In this document: one piece after another, positions 36,605 through 47,198 of the stretch
How positions within the stretch are numbered: the first letter of the stretch is position 1
How the letters are laid out: each line of letters opens with the position of its first letter
Origin: Forficula auricularia
Taxonomy: Eukaryota; Arthropoda; Insecta; Dermaptera; Forficulidae
Assembly (NCBI GenBank): GCA_024734495.1
Contig: JALMQS010000898.1
Coordinates: forward strand, 98,261 to 162,260
Length of the DNA: 64,000 bases
Direction of reading: 5' to 3'
Translations under genes and position numbers: made by a program
The notes under the pieces: model-generated
Told to the model about the DNA's origin: nothing
The model's database searches: none
What the model saw: the letters and a program-made list of their open reading frames with translations, nothing else

Positions 36605-37366
36605 TCTATATATTATATAAAATTAAGGTTTTGTCTGTACAGTGCTCCAAATCACGCCAAATTTTGGTTGCACACGTTTCAAGCAAAGTTATGAACTAAA
36701 ACATCCTCAACAAAATTCCGGTCTGTCTGTATGTATGCATGTGTCTGTTTGTCTGTATGTCTGTTTCAGTAGTTTCCGCGAAAAGTTGCTCACGATTCAC
36801 GTAAAAACGGCTGAACAGATTATTATGAAATTTCATATTTACATCAGATGTCTTCTAACTTACGTTTTTAGCTATATAACGTTTTGATATTTTGACCCCA
36901 GAAGGGGGTTATGGGGGGGGGAGGCGCACGAATGAAAATTATCAAATAACTCCTAAACTATTAACCCTATGGCAAATTTTATAAAAACAAAGTTGTAGGG
37001 GATGTGATTTCTGATAACTTTTGTTTAAAAAAATTTCCCCAAAAAACCACTCAAAAAAGGGGAGGGTGAAAAAATGTAAATTTTTTCCCTTGGGTCTCTA
37101 GAGAGCTAGAAATGCAAAAACTAACCACCCAAAATGGGGGGGGGGGGAGAGTCAAAAAATGAAAATTCTTTCTCTTGGAGCAAACTCAACCAAGTTTTAT
37201 ATACATAACCTGGGTCCGAGGTGGGTGGGGTGCGGGTGGTGGTGTGGGGGCGGTGGTTGGGCATGGTGTGGAAGGTGGGGGTGCTGGGTGGGGGTGAGGG
37301 TGGGGGCCCAGGGGGCGTGCCCCCTGGCTAGCAAGTGGGCCGCCGAAGGCGGGCCTTACAGCTAGT
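36605..37366 (+). mobile_element. non-autonomous Helitron H2
   Basis: It begins TCTATATATTATATAAAATT after an A and ends with CCCCCTGGCTAGC, a hairpin around GCCGCCGAAGGCGGGC and CTAGT. The interior has the GTCTGTCTGTATGTATG microsatellite and one 123-base-type unit (ending ACTAACCACCCAAAATGG), then a G-rich strand-biased stretch (37210-37310). The 64- and 68-codon frames at its 3' end are translated G-rich repeat. No Rep/helicase is present. Confidence 0.88.
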
Positions 37367-37403
37367 AACTTATAATACAAATTATACTTAGTTTGGTATT
37401 ATT

Positions 37404-38342
37404 AACCGACTTCAAAAAATGAGGAGGTTCTCAATTCTACTGATTTTTTTTTTGTGTCTATGTTACCTCATATCTTCGCCAATTGTGAACAGATTTTGAT
37501 GATTTTTTGCATTGGGTTCAGTCTAGTTTCCGATTGGTCCCGTTTTTTCATTGGTATTGGACCTTTTTTGATATGTTTGTTCAGGCATAACTTCTATGTT
37601 TATGAACCGATTTTAATGATTCTTGTTTTATTGGAAAGCGAGTACCTTAGAGGTGGTACCATATTAATTTGGTCAAGTTCTGATGATATGATCAATGACG
37701 AAATAACGTAAATCTCCAATACTTATGACCAAATAATCGAAATTATAATAAATAAAATCTTTATTAAAAAAAACATTCATTTAAAACCCGCAAACGTTTC
37801 GAGAGAATTTCTATATTTATGAATTGAATTTTATTATCATTTTCTGATTCATTCGCCCGACGCTTTCTCTTACTAGATACATGCAAGGTATTATATTAAG
37901 TCACTATTAATCACTAAAAAGAGAAAAATAAAAATAATTTTTATAAAAAATAAATAAAACCCACATCAAAAAAATTAAATGCAACAAATAAAATAATAAT
38001 AACTTAAAATCAAATAAAATCCACTAAAAGGTATAAAATAATTATCTTATTTAGTTACAACTAAACGACGAAATATTAACAAGAAATTACTTTTTGAAGC
38101 CGGTGCCAAACATATACATTTTATGAATCGCGATCTCGACAGATCTTAGTACTTTTGGCCGGTACGCTCGCTTATATAGTTTGTTTAGCACCGACTTCAA
38201 AAAGTGATTTCATGTTAATATTTCGTCGCTTAGTTGTAACTAAATAAGATAATTATTTTAAACCTTTTAGTGTACCATTTACTTGATTTTTAAGTTATTA
38301 TTATTTTATTTGTTGCATTTAATTTTTTTGAAGTCGGTTTTA
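37404..38342. mobile_element. ACCGACTTC element, uninterrupted copy
   Basis: One end is AACCGACTTCAAAAAATGAG; the other end, ATTTTTTTGAAGTCGGTTTT, is its inverted counterpart. The last 385 bases (37957-38342) are themselves an inverted repeat with arms of about 155 bases around a GTGCCAAACATATACATTTT loop region. The copy at 52122-54104 is the same element reversed and carrying a Helitron, so this one is the empty-site reference. The minus strand holds CTCTCGAAACGTTTGCGGG (about 37785-37805), which recalls Penelope-like terminal sequences but lacks a CTGATGA partner. The 85-codon frame at 37454 is not recognised. Confidence 0.72.
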
Positions 38343-38394
38343 TTTTATTTTTATAAAAATTATAAATTGGCTAATCGTATCTATATATTGGCAT

Positions 38395-39250
38395 TGCCTT
38401 AGAGAATAGTTGTTTCTAGTGAAGAAAGAGGGTTTCATATCTCCCTTTAATCCTTTCAATTCTAATGGGATTTGTATTTACCCAACACTGGGTTAGGAAA
38501 GCCTATTAAAATACCATCAGCACATGGTACCAGAATAAACCACGCCACACTTGCTTAAATTTGTTGATCCTTTGGGAACTGGTGTTTTAAACATACCAAG
38601 ACTATTTAGTGAAAGACCAATAGTAGTCGAGTCACAAATGACAACATGTAATGTGTAAATCCGAATCCGACATTGTTTTCTTGAAGAATTTCTACAAGGA
38701 AAAATGCTGCAAATTCATTTGTATCTTTCAGTTCCATTTTCAGCAAAGGTACTGTTTCGCGGGACCTGGGTGCAATGATTTAAAAGAGATGATTCAGACT
38801 TAACATCAAACAGTCCCATAGAGACCTTCGGAAGTGCATTAACGATGATTTAGAGCAAATATTCGCTGAGAATTCGACATGAATAAAACAAGAGTTTGTA
38901 AAACAGACAAACCATTTTCAAATAGATGAGTAATATCCAAAAAGAAGAAAATTTAGTTTCGCATGAAGTCTTCTACATGACAACTTCGGGCAACACATTG
39001 CTCTCAAGACAAAAGATATAATGAATAAGAACCGGAATGTCTTCCAGCACAATAGACATTGTTCCTTCCGGTTAACTTTTGTTTCGATGGATAAAACACG
39101 TCTTGACCGAAACGCTTCCAAGAAGCTGACGAGCTACAAAAATAGTTGGACGATTTTATCATGTCCATGAAGGAATTCATCCGCTGTCCGAAAGATGACT
39201 TAATGTTTTAGAAAGCAACAGCGAATACTTGCAATGACAAATTAGTTATA
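38395..39250 (-). pseudogene. possible decayed hAT (BED-finger type) transposase
   Basis: A minus-strand frame (38918-39121) contains EQCLLCWKTF, then about 22 residues later PKLSCRRLHAKL. That spacing recalls a BED-type zinc finger (CxxC followed by an LxRHLxxKH-like segment) at the N-terminus of ZBED-like hAT transposases, but the histidines are not both in register. The region is less AT-rich than its flanks, and short open stretches continue on both strands to 38400. It could equally be another worn protein-coding sequence. The call is weak. Confidence 0.3.
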
Positions 39251-39703
39251 CTTTCTCTTATCTTTTCAAATTTGGCTTAAATTTTATCGTTTTATTTCTA
39301 CATCTACTACTTTTTTATAATCGAAAATATGGCTAATAAATAAAAATTCTTTCGAATATTATTAGTGGGGTGATTAATTATTTGTTGCTGATTACCTACA
39401 CGCAGCGAAGTGTTCAGAATTAGAAGGAGTAAAAATATGATTAATTAGACTTCTGACAGATATAATATTTCATAAACTTGTTACCTTGATTTTTTTTGGA
39501 CTGATCAGAGGGGTCAAAAATTCACAATTTCTTAGAAACCACATCTCTAGAAGTCTAAAACTTAATTCTTTTTCGTTTGTTTTGATTTTCACTATATAAT
39601 GACTGAGTTTGTGGAATTTTTTAATAATTTTAAGATAGCCGTTTTTAAACGCCGACATGAATAAAAATCTAAAAACGACTACTTTAGATCACATTAACAT
39701 TGA

Positions 39704-40264
39704 TATTTTAATCTCATCTCCTCTGTGGCGAAATCTGCAGCAAGGAAGATTGGCTTCTTATTCAGGTCCAAGCGATTTTACAAACCCCCACAACTTCTCA
39801 CCATCTACAAGGCCCAAATCCGCCCCTGTCTCGAATACGGCTCTCATCTGTGGAGAGGAGCCTCAAAATATTCTCTTGCTACCCTTGATGCAATTCAGAA
39901 ACGAGCCGTCAGGCTAATTGACGATTCTACCCTCACCGACTCCCTCGACTCGCTGGTTCATCGAAGAAATGTCTCTGCCCTTTCCCTTTTCTATAGATAC
40001 TATCACGGCAGGTGCTCTGATGAGATAAAATCAATAATTCCCCCCAAAGCATGCTTTGCACGCAGCACACGTTTTGCCGACTCCCAACACTCTTTCGCGG
40101 TCAAATTGGAAAAGTGCCGGACCACTTCATTCGCGAGTACATATATCCCCATGACTTCAAGGAACTGGAACTCTCTCCTAGCCTCTATCTTTCCCAGCAC
40201 CTGTGATCTTCAAACCTTCAAAACCAGGGTGCATAGACACCTACGTCTACACCCTCTCACTTAA
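39704..40264 (+). pseudogene. C-terminal part of a non-LTR retrotransposon reverse transcriptase
   Basis: The intact 187-codon frame reads through AKSAARKIGFLFRSKRF, LLTIYKAQIRPCLEYGSHLW, LDAIQKRAVRLIDD, VSALSLFYRYYHG and finally SRNWNSLLASIFPS and FKTRVHRHL. These blocks lie downstream of the catalytic YADD box in jockey/CR1-like LINE ORF2 proteins; the catalytic palm and the endonuclease domain are absent through 5' truncation. The segment is open because the insertion is young. There is no start codon in context. A second frame at 39657-39917 overlaps it and is a shadow. Confidence 0.82.
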
Positions 40265-40379
40265 TCAACTTTCCCTTCTCTTCGGTAATGCAAGGGTCTT
40301 TCGAGATCCATAGGGGCTACATCTTTACTGGTGCACCCCTTCTTGCATTCGATTGCATTAAAAAAAAAAAAAAAAAAAA
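39704..40379 (+). mobile_element. 5'-truncated LINE, jockey/CR1-like family, copy A
   Basis: The unit comprises the last 187 codons of ORF2 (stop at 40262-40264), a 3' UTR of about 95 bases with CTTTCGAGATCCATAGGGGC and TTTACTGGTGCACCCCTTCT, and a terminal A tract (about 40361-40379). GC content is clearly above the flanks, as expected for a recent insertion. Relatives lie at 55464-55916, 20700-20772 and 47788-50262. Helitron H3 begins immediately after the A tract. Confidence 0.82.
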
Positions 40380-40381
40380 TC

Positions 40382-40416
<35 letters not shown>

Positions 40417-40979
40417 GGTTTTGTCTGTACATTGCTCCAAATCACGCCAAATTTTTGGTTGCACACGTTTCAAGCAAAGTTATGAACGAAAACACCCTCA
40501 GCAAAATTCCTGTCTGTCTGTCTGTATGTCTGTATGTTTCCGTCGTTTCCGAAAAGTTGCTCACGATTCACGTCAAAACGGCTGAAGCGATTATTATGAA
40601 ATTTCATATTTACATCAGATGTCTTCGAACTTACGTTTTTAGCTATATAACGTTTTGATATTTTGACCCCAGAAGGGAGTTTGGGGAGGGGGGGGTGCAC
40701 AAATGAAAATTATCAATTAACTCCTAAACTATTAACTCTACGGCAAATTTTATAATGAACAAAGTTGTAGGGTATGTGATTTCTGACAACTTTTGTTTAA
40801 AAAAATCACCCAAAAAAGGGGGGGGGGGTCAAAATATGAAAATTCTTGCTCTTTGACCAAACTCAACCAAATTTTGTATACATAAATTGTGGGTCACACA
40901 GAGGGGTGGGAGGTGATGGGGGGGGGGTATGAGGGGGGTTCGTGGTTTGGGGGTCCAGGGGGCGTGCCTTGCAGCTAGT
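40380..40979 (+). mobile_element. non-autonomous Helitron H3
   Basis: It starts TCTATATATATA at the end of the LINE A tract (preceding base A) and ends CTAGT before T, the canonical A^T target. The interior matches H2 and H4 (CAAATCACGCCAAATTTTTG, GTTGCTCACGATTCACGTCA, AGCTATATAACGTTTTGATA). The 3' hairpin is shortened to GGCGTGCCTTGCAG. The 65-84-codon frames inside are not genes. Confidence 0.87.
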
Positions 40980-41334
40980 TCAAAATAAATTTAAAAAAAT
41001 TAACCATAATTCTACTTAAAGAAATCTTTTACTGGGATACTTCACACTCTATAATAAAAAAAATATATTTCTTATTTTTGACTATCAAATAAAATTCGTA
41101 CTTCGTATATAACCATTCGAGTGAAATGTTAATAGAATATTTGGTTTCGGGGAAATTAATACAAATAACTTGTAAATTTCATGTTTCTTATTTACTATAC
41201 GAGCTACACTGATCTGACGGACTTCAATAATTATATAACCCAGGAAACAAAGTGCCACAAAGTGAGAAATGTATACAGTATTAGTTGAAGGACTTCAATA
41301 TATATTTTCTAATGATTGGACAATGTTTTAGATT

Positions 41335-41500
41335 AAAGGAGACAATAAAAGAGTGTGTCTTCTACTGGAAAAATAAATTTTTAAATTTATTTATAACTAG
41401 ACTATAGTTTCGAGGGCTTCGCCCTCTTCATCAGTTTATCAACAATTGATTCACAGGAATTAATGTGCTACTCTCGGCAAAAAAACTTTCAATTTAAAAG
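41335..41500 (-). mobile_element. Hammerhead fold-back element, copy 3 (minus module)
   Basis: The minus-oriented module runs from ACAATAAAAGAGTGTGTCTT (41342) to the tail (GCTACTCTCGGCAAAAAAAC, 41467-41486). A plus-oriented module follows at 41601, so the pair forms a head-to-head unit with about 100 bases of unique sequence between. Confidence 0.72.
41388..41446 (-). ncRNA. Hammerhead ribozyme, core intact, stem I weak
   Basis: Minus strand: CTGATGA (complement of 41428-41434), perfect 6-bp GAGGGC/GCCCTC stem II with GAA loop, GAAAC (complement of 41407-41411), ACTATAGT and C (cleavage side at 41400). The base pair next to the core in stem I is kept, but the second pair is lost (AAA before CTGATGA versus AGA in other copies). 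Confidence 0.72.
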
Positions 41501-41600
41501 GATCGTCAATCCAATTGCCACAATTACAAATCTTCATGGAGAATACATTTGGTGGAAAGTATTCGAAATTACATAAGTGTCATACTTGAATTATCAAACA

Positions 41601-41778
41601 TCAATTCCTGTGAATCACTTGAAACGTACTGATGAAGAGGGCAAATCCCTCAAAACTATAGTCTGGTTATAAATAAATTTAAAAATTTATTTTTCCCACC
41701 ACAAGACACACTCTTTTATTATCTCCTTTAATTTATAAAAATTCTACTCTCAGCAAAAAGAAACTTTCAATTTTTTAG
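41601..41778 (+). mobile_element. Hammerhead fold-back element, copy 4 (plus module)
   Basis: Plus-oriented module: TCAATTCCTGTGAATCA, motif, TTATAAATAAATTTAAAAAT, CAAGACACACTCTTTTATTA, tail ATAAAAATTCTACTCTCAGC. The motif (41618-41680) has CTGATGA (41629-41635) and GAGGG/CCCTC but AAAAC instead of GAAAC (the same G12 to A change as at 27.4 kb), so it is predicted to be dead. Confidence 0.7.
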
Positions 41779-41789
41779 CAAAGCGGCGA

Positions 41790-43080
41790 AATGTCATTTT
41801 CGTAATTAAAACACGTATGAAAAATTATTTACATCTTGAATTTAATTTTTTTAGATCTTGCGTAATTTTTGTTTGTAGAAATTAAGGGGGATATGGCCTC
41901 CCAGTTCAGTTATCCGCCAATGGCTATAACCACCATCATTCAAAGAAGGCTCTACTACTAATAATAATATATAATAAATATAATAATAATAATAATACTT
42001 TATATTATTAGAAGACAACGCTATACAATTTTAATTAAATCTCTAATTTCACTATGAGTCGTCCAGCTCCAAAGAATCTCTCAGATTTCAAATAATTACC
42101 AAAGCCACAATAACAAGAATATCATGTAAGGATATTATTAAGCCGTCATCGTTCATTTCTATTTGATTAATACTAAATTAATTTACCATATAACAATCTC
42201 ATTTTTCTTTTTCTAAAGTTGTTTACATAAAATTCTAATCTAATTGGTTCACGATGAAGATCCGGGTTTATTGCATAAATATTAATGTTGAGTGAAATCT
42301 TAGTGACGACCCAAGTGTGAACAAAGGGATTCACTTTTTAGCCATCATCATCATTCCTGGTCTTCCAAAGAAATAATGATGATGGGATTGTTCACCTTCC
42401 ACAAGGAATCATATTGAATTTAAAAGACAAGTCGTTTAATATAACATTGATGAGAAGGGAAAACTCCACACGAATGAACTTAAAAGCAAAATGCTTTTGT
42501 AAATTGTGCCTCTTTTCCTTTTCCATCATGTCACTCTTTCATGATTAAAGTATCATATACTTAATGACAATTTTCACCTGACTTGAATTTATCAATTCCC
42601 ATTGTTTCAAGAGACAATTTTTCTATCTTAAATTAATATGAAAAGACATATCTGTCATTCATATAGAATAAAAATAAATAAATAGATTCGCACTTTTATC
42701 AATATAGTGGTGGAGTCTTGCCCTTTAAATTAATTTAAAAAATCAATACACATGTAAAAATAAATAAATCTTTAAAGATAGGTATTTTACCAGACACGAT
42801 ATAATTTAAGAACGCAATATCGTAGATTGTTCTTTAGTTTTGATTGCAAAAAGTTTATAATTTCAAAATGGAAAACTTATTAAATTTTAGTTTTTCTTGC
42901 ATTAAAATTTCCGGTTAAAAATTGGTAATGATAGTTGATAGTAGAATAACAGAATTTAGAAGTGTCTAAACTTTGTGTATGTATTCTTTCAGCTAAAAGA
43001 ATTTCAGTCATCAAACTGAGTGCCTGAAAAAAATTTCATTTCTTTTAATTTTAATTTTATTTTCTTACTATTTTAAAAAC
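41790..43080. other. AT-rich interval, no gene
   Basis: It holds a short AAT-rich microsatellite (about 41955-41998) and no supported exon or element. Confidence 0.5.
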
Positions 43081-43084
43081 TCGA

Positions 43085-43268
43085 AAGCTTTATTTTCAAA
43101 AATGTCTTGAAAGTTGAAAAAATCATTTTAACCATGATTTTATGTTATCTGTGTATCTGTATGTATATTCAGATAGCCACAATAACTTTAGTCATTAAAA
43201 AATTCTTTCTGGTAGAACTGATTAGATTTTGGACTTACTAGGTTCAGAACATTCTGTTTAAAAATTCA

Positions 43269-43305
<37 letters not shown>
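43085..43305 (-). repeat. R1 copy and (AAT)n microsatellite
   Basis: 43085-43265 is R1 in reverse orientation (AACTGATTAGATTTTGGACT; TTTTCAAAAATGTCTTGAAA). 43270-43305 is a pure AAT repeat. Confidence 0.5.
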
Positions 43306-43308
<3 letters not shown>

Positions 43309-43311
43309 ATA

Positions 43312-43745
43312 TATAAGAGCCTAGATTAATTTGTAACAACGCTGAGAGAAATTCTTTAAAAAAATTTCTCTCTTGCCTAGAATCGATCTGACGAACTCTT
43401 GAACTAAGGGCATCAGCTCTAGCCATTACACCAATGCAACATCAATATTTATATCTTGATTTCTGTTACTAAAACTATATATTTTTGATTTAGACTTTGT
43501 GTCGAGATAATATTGTATTCATTTGAACTCGAATGAAAATGAAAAAACACCAATAGATTTTAAATTAAGAAACATTAAATATATATTAATTAACGAGGCA
43601 AATTTGAAATATAATTGTAATTTGGACTCTAATTTTGAAATGAAAGACTCCAATTCATTTTAAATTAAGAAACATTAAATATATTGATAATAATTCCCCC
43701 CCCCCCCCGCCACTCAAAAATTAAAGAGGCGAAACTTTAAAGAGA
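43312..43745 (+). repeat. dispersed repeat R2 interrupted by a tRNA-like SINE
   Basis: AGCCTAGATTAATTTGTAAC at the left, and AATTTGAAATATAATTGTAA to CACTCAAAAATTAAA at the right, match 63548-63757. Between them this copy has a tRNA-like insert (43372-43441, minus strand) and extra sequence. A C tract sits at 43688-43699. An internal 50-base block (GACTCCAATTCATTTTAAAT and neighbours) is partly duplicated at 43555-43585. Confidence 0.6.
43372..43441 (-). repeat. tRNA-derived SINE head
   Basis: Minus strand: an A-box-like TGTAATGGCTAGAGCTGATG and, about 38 bases on, GTTCGTCAGATCGATTCT, which contains a B-box-like ATCGATTC. The 5' GCATTGGTGT could pair poorly with the 3' end. This is RNA polymerase III promoter-like structure without a convincing anticodon arm, so it is a SINE or tRNA pseudogene. 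Confidence 0.45.
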
Positions 43746-43811
43746 CGATGTATTTTCGGTAGTTTACGGGTATACATTTGGAGTGTGGTTTTTTAAGAGG
43801 AATAAAATTTT

Positions 43812-43900
43812 TGGACCGAGACGCTGCCCGCCAGGGCACCAGCCCGGAGGGCTGAGCTTCGAGGGCGTGCCGAAGGCACGCACGAAAAGCTCGTTTTTAT
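43812..43900. other. GC-rich string of hairpins
   Basis: Three consecutive perfect short hairpins lie in an AT-rich setting: GCCCGCCAGGGC, AGCCCGGAGGGCT and GCGTGCCGAAGGCACGC. An outer GAGCTT/AAGCTC-type pairing encloses the last one. The CGAA loop and hairpin clustering resemble the 3' ends of the Helitrons here, but the terminal sequence is CTCGT rather than CTAGT. Its identity is open. Confidence 0.5.
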
Positions 43901-44499
43901 ATATGGTTGTGACTAATGTTCTGAAATTTGGCACACCTGTTTGTATTAATAAAATTCACCCCTTTGCATCTAATTGCTGGCAAATCGCTAAATTTCCGGA
44001 CACCATACCAAGTTTTCACTTTTTCCTTTAATTGTAATTTTGTGTTACTTAATATTTTCGAGTTTGTTTAAACTTACCATAACCTGAAAATGCATTTTTA
44101 AGATTTTGTTTGTGTTGATAATTCATAAGATTTTTAGGATTTCCTACCAAAGATAGTAAAAAAAACGGAACTCTAAATTTGACTCAGCCTCAGAATTTGA
44201 TGTTCCACAGATAGTTCAATCATCAAAGGCGGAAAAATACATTTGAATCTCGGCAAACAAAATGTGTAGACTGAGAAAAATTCGCGCAGTCTTGGTATAG
44301 CTGTTAATTAGGTCTTTTAAGGTTTCATTGAATAAGTTTTGTTGACACAATAAGCCTACAGAGTCTCATTATTTCCCCCTCTAACTTTGCGACCCTTGAA
44401 TTTAAAAATCTGTACAAATTCACCAAGAGTAGCTATCAGTACTTTACACGAAAATAATTTTTGTTGTAATAAAATAATTAGTTTAGATTGAAGTTGAAG

Positions 44500-44615
44500 T
44501 GTGAAAGAGTGTGTCTTCTGATAGAAAAATAATTTTTTTAATTTATTTAAAACGAGACTATAGTTTCGAGGGCTTTGTCCTCTTCATCAGTCTATTACAA
44601 TTGATTCACTGGAAT
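44500..44615 (-). mobile_element. Hammerhead fold-back element, copy 5 (single minus module)
   Basis: It runs from AAAGAGTGTGTCTTCTGATA through AATTTATTTAAAACGAGACT, the motif and CTATTACAATTGATTCACTG. No opposing arm is seen nearby. It is a solo module. Confidence 0.68.
44553..44606 (-). ncRNA. Hammerhead ribozyme, core intact
   Basis: Minus strand: CTGATGA (complement of 44584-44590), stem II GAGGAC/GCCCTC with one A-C mismatch, GAAAC, ACTATAGT, then C (complement of 44556). Stem I next to the core is AGA/TCG as in the 8.7-kb copy. Confidence 0.74.
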
Positions 44616-44965
44616 TGTGTTCTTATATTAATTAGAAAGGTTTGATTCTAAATATTTTCAGAACTTAATTAAATATGAAATTTTTCATACACAAATGTAC
44701 GGTTTTTGAGCTCAATGACGTAAATTGAAATTCTGGGCCCCTGGCAAATTTCCGAAGCATGGGTATCTAGCAGATGGAAATAAATTTGAGCTAACAAAGA
44801 AACCCTTTATACACAGTGAATTTTTTTTTTTTTTTACAATCAATACCTATGTATATTAAACATAAGTTTTCAAGTGCAAACAAAGATTTAAGTATCTTTT
44901 TGGGTGTCTTTTTTTGAAAAAAGATGGAAATTATTTCAAAAATCAACCCAGTATATAATATTATT

Positions 44966-45151
44966 AAATGAATTTAACTTTAAAGGACATCATAGATATT
45001 AGAGAAATATTTGTCTTAAGGGTTTGGCTACTGGCCCGGCAAGCTTAGCTAGCGCTTGGGTTCGATTCCTAAGGGGACGAACCTCTCTGATATGCAATGT
45101 AAAAATATTTCTCTAATATCTATGATGTCCTTTAAAGTTAAATTCATTTAA
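44966..45151 (+). repeat. palindrome enclosing a tRNA-like sequence
   Basis: Arms of about 50 bases (44966-45013 and 45103-45151; ATTAAATGAATTTAACTTTA and its complement at the ends) are apparently perfect reverse complements. The loop holds TGGCTACTGG (45025-45034, A-box-like) and GGTTCGATTCC (45059-45069, exact B-box form), spaced 34 bases apart as in real tRNA genes. The flanks of that core match 2881-2985. It is a SINE-like body in a fold-back frame; it is not a functional tRNA, since no standard acceptor stem can be drawn. Confidence 0.72.
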
Positions 45152-45699
45152 TAAGTTTTCAAGTTTTTATACAAGTTTCTTATATGTACCGGAAATTTTA
45201 AAATAGATGCAAGCGAGAAATCAAATGCATTTTTATAAATATATAATAATATTTGACAGAGGAAAATTCGTATAACTTTTTATTTTTGTCGATTTTATGG
45301 TAGTTTACAACTATTTATTCTCTATTGATGAAATTTTTACCGACTTATTATGAAAAATCTTTTAAATGATATAGAAAATGGTGGAAAAAGTAATAGCATT
45401 TCCAGGTGTCGATATGATCGCCAAGTAATTTCTTTCTTATATTTTTGGCTCAATTTTAACCAAGTTCATTTGATATTCTCTCTCTCGAGTAGGTATCGTT
45501 TTGTAGCAAACACAAAAAGAAAAGGCCATTCCTAGAATAAGGGAAATTTAGAAATTAATGTTTAATAGTCTGAAACAGGTCTGAACTTGTATTTTAGATC
45601 CTTGCAATACAATCTAAAGGAAGAGATATGATTCTATCCGTGCCCTTTTTAGTTACTTTTCTCCACAAGATTCTAACGAAAAAATTGCAAAAAATATTC

Positions 45700-45900
45700 A
45701 AATTTTTCTGCATTTTTGAATATGCCCGAAAATACAAATACAAATATTTTGGTACACGAATGAAATTTCTACTATTTTCCGATTTATAGTTATTCTAAAT
45801 ATCGGAATCAGGACACACAGACAAATAGAAAAATCCTCATGGTTGAAAATGATCTTTCTTCAAGTTTCAGACATTTTTAACTGAATGAGCAAATATATTT
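45700..45900 (+). repeat. dispersed repeat R1 copy
   Basis: It contains GAAAATACAAATACAAATAT, TTTTGGTACACGAATGAAAT, CTACTATTTTCCGATTTATA, then CACACAGACAAATAGAAAAA and TTTCAGACATTTTTAA, in the order seen at 61250-61400. Confidence 0.5.
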
Positions 45901-46029
45901 TTTTATGTGTGTATTTATTAATTTAATATTAAGGCTGCCTTAAAGGATGACTTTGCTTTCTTAACAGGCGTATTGATATTTTTATCAAAACAGAAGTGGA
46001 AATTGAAGATGGAAGACCAGACCACTTCC

Positions 46030-46197
46030 ATACATCAATTCCTGTGAATCATTTGTAATGGACTGATGAAGAGGGCAAAGTCCTCGAAACTATAGTCTCG
46101 TTATAAATAAGTTAAAAATTTATTTTTCCAGCAGAAGACACTCTTTTTTATTGTCTCCTTCAATTTATAAAAATTTTGCTATTCCGCAAAAAGAAAC
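46030..46197 (+). mobile_element. Hammerhead fold-back element, copy 6 (single plus module)
   Basis: Order: ACATCAATTCCTGTGAATCA, the ribozyme, TTATAAATAAGTTAAAAATT, CCAGCAGAAGACACTCTTTT, then the tail ATAAAAATTTTGCTATTCCG and AAGAAACTTTAAATTA. No left arm is visible. Confidence 0.72.
46050..46108 (+). ncRNA. Hammerhead ribozyme, best-preserved copy
   Basis: CTGATGA (46063-46069), one A, 6-bp stem II GAGGGC/GTCCTC with one G-U pair and AAA loop, GAAAC (46086-46090), ACTATAGT and C at 46097. Stem I can form AG/CT... next to the core (GGA before CTGATGA, TCG after the cleavage base), then TAA/TTA beyond an internal loop. Every position required for cleavage is present. Cleavage in transcripts is predicted between 46097 and 46098. 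Confidence 0.8.
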
Positions 46198-46209
46198 TTT
46201 AAATTAGTT

Positions 46210-47195
46210 TAGAGCTTTAGAGGTTAGATGAAAAAAATTTGTCCCATCCAATTTTGAAAATCAATATTAAATGAGTCTTTTAAAATTCTATTAAAAATAT
46301 CTTGTTATTTTTATTTTGAAGTCTGAATCGCTCACCATCACTCAACGCTGTTCCTCTAAAGAACACTAAGAACCCGTGCAAGGCTCACACTTGTGTACTT
46401 TGTGTGTGTGTGGGAGGGTTCTCTGACTAAATATTTGGAAAGGTTAATATTTATATCCTTTCATAATTAATCATGTTTGGAAAATTTTCTAAAAGGATCG
46501 GGCAGTAGCTTGTATGTATAATTATTATTATATTATATTTTTTGTATTAATGCTTAGTTTGGGAAGTTTCCTAGTTAAATTCAGGTGGAGCTGTTTTGTG
46601 AAGAATAAAATAAAATTTATAGTTTCATAAATAAATTATAATAAAAGAAAAACTAGACTTTTTCTTTCATTCTTTGCCAAACACCTGCTGAATAATAATA
46701 ATAAAATTCTTCTTAAAAACGTAAAAAATAAATAAATAACATTTTAACAAAAAATGATTTTTTCATGGGTCAATCAACAACAAATTCACAATCATCGACT
46801 AAATCGCAAAATCTTACTAACTTCTCTTTATCACGAGACCTAATTAAAATTATACTTGTAGTTCTATTTTTTTAACACCTTCTTCTGATGAATTCCAGTC
46901 CCTCTTGTTATTTTGGTTGTCTATGTTATGAAGTAGACCTAATTTGGGAAGAGGCTATTCCAATATTTTCTTTGTACTTCTACGAATTCTTTATGATATC
47001 TTTACAATTTATTGTTCCATATTTTCGCAGTTGTACACTTCCTCAATAAAAAACAAGAAAAGTACAAAGTGAGAAAAATAACTCGGCGTGTTCTCAACTG
47101 CCTTGTTTATTTTCACACACTTGAAAAAATAAATATAACAGAAGGTTCTCATCGATGTTGAGACATACAGGCTAATTTACCAAAGAAGCTAACCA
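46210..47195. other. AT-rich interval, no gene
   Basis: It contains only a short TG run (about 46399-46412) and anonymous sequence. Confidence 0.5.
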
Positions 47196-47198
47196 AGT

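Noticed and set aside
36720..36770. CRISPR-like short repeats (GTCTGTCTGTATG)
   Set aside because: A tetranucleotide-type microsatellite that occurs at the same position in every Helitron copy; there are no spacers.
37785..37810. Hammerhead in the ACCGACTTC element (CTCTCGAAACGTTTGCGGG)
   Set aside because: A GAAAC box and a short hairpin are present, but no CTGANGA strand lies upstream in either copy.
39657..39917. 86-codon plus frame overlapping the LINE fragment
   Set aside because: Out of frame with the recognisable reverse transcriptase blocks.
45012..45085. Functional tRNA gene
   Set aside because: The A- and B-boxes are good, but no acceptor stem or anticodon arm can be drawn and the flanks form a repeat family.
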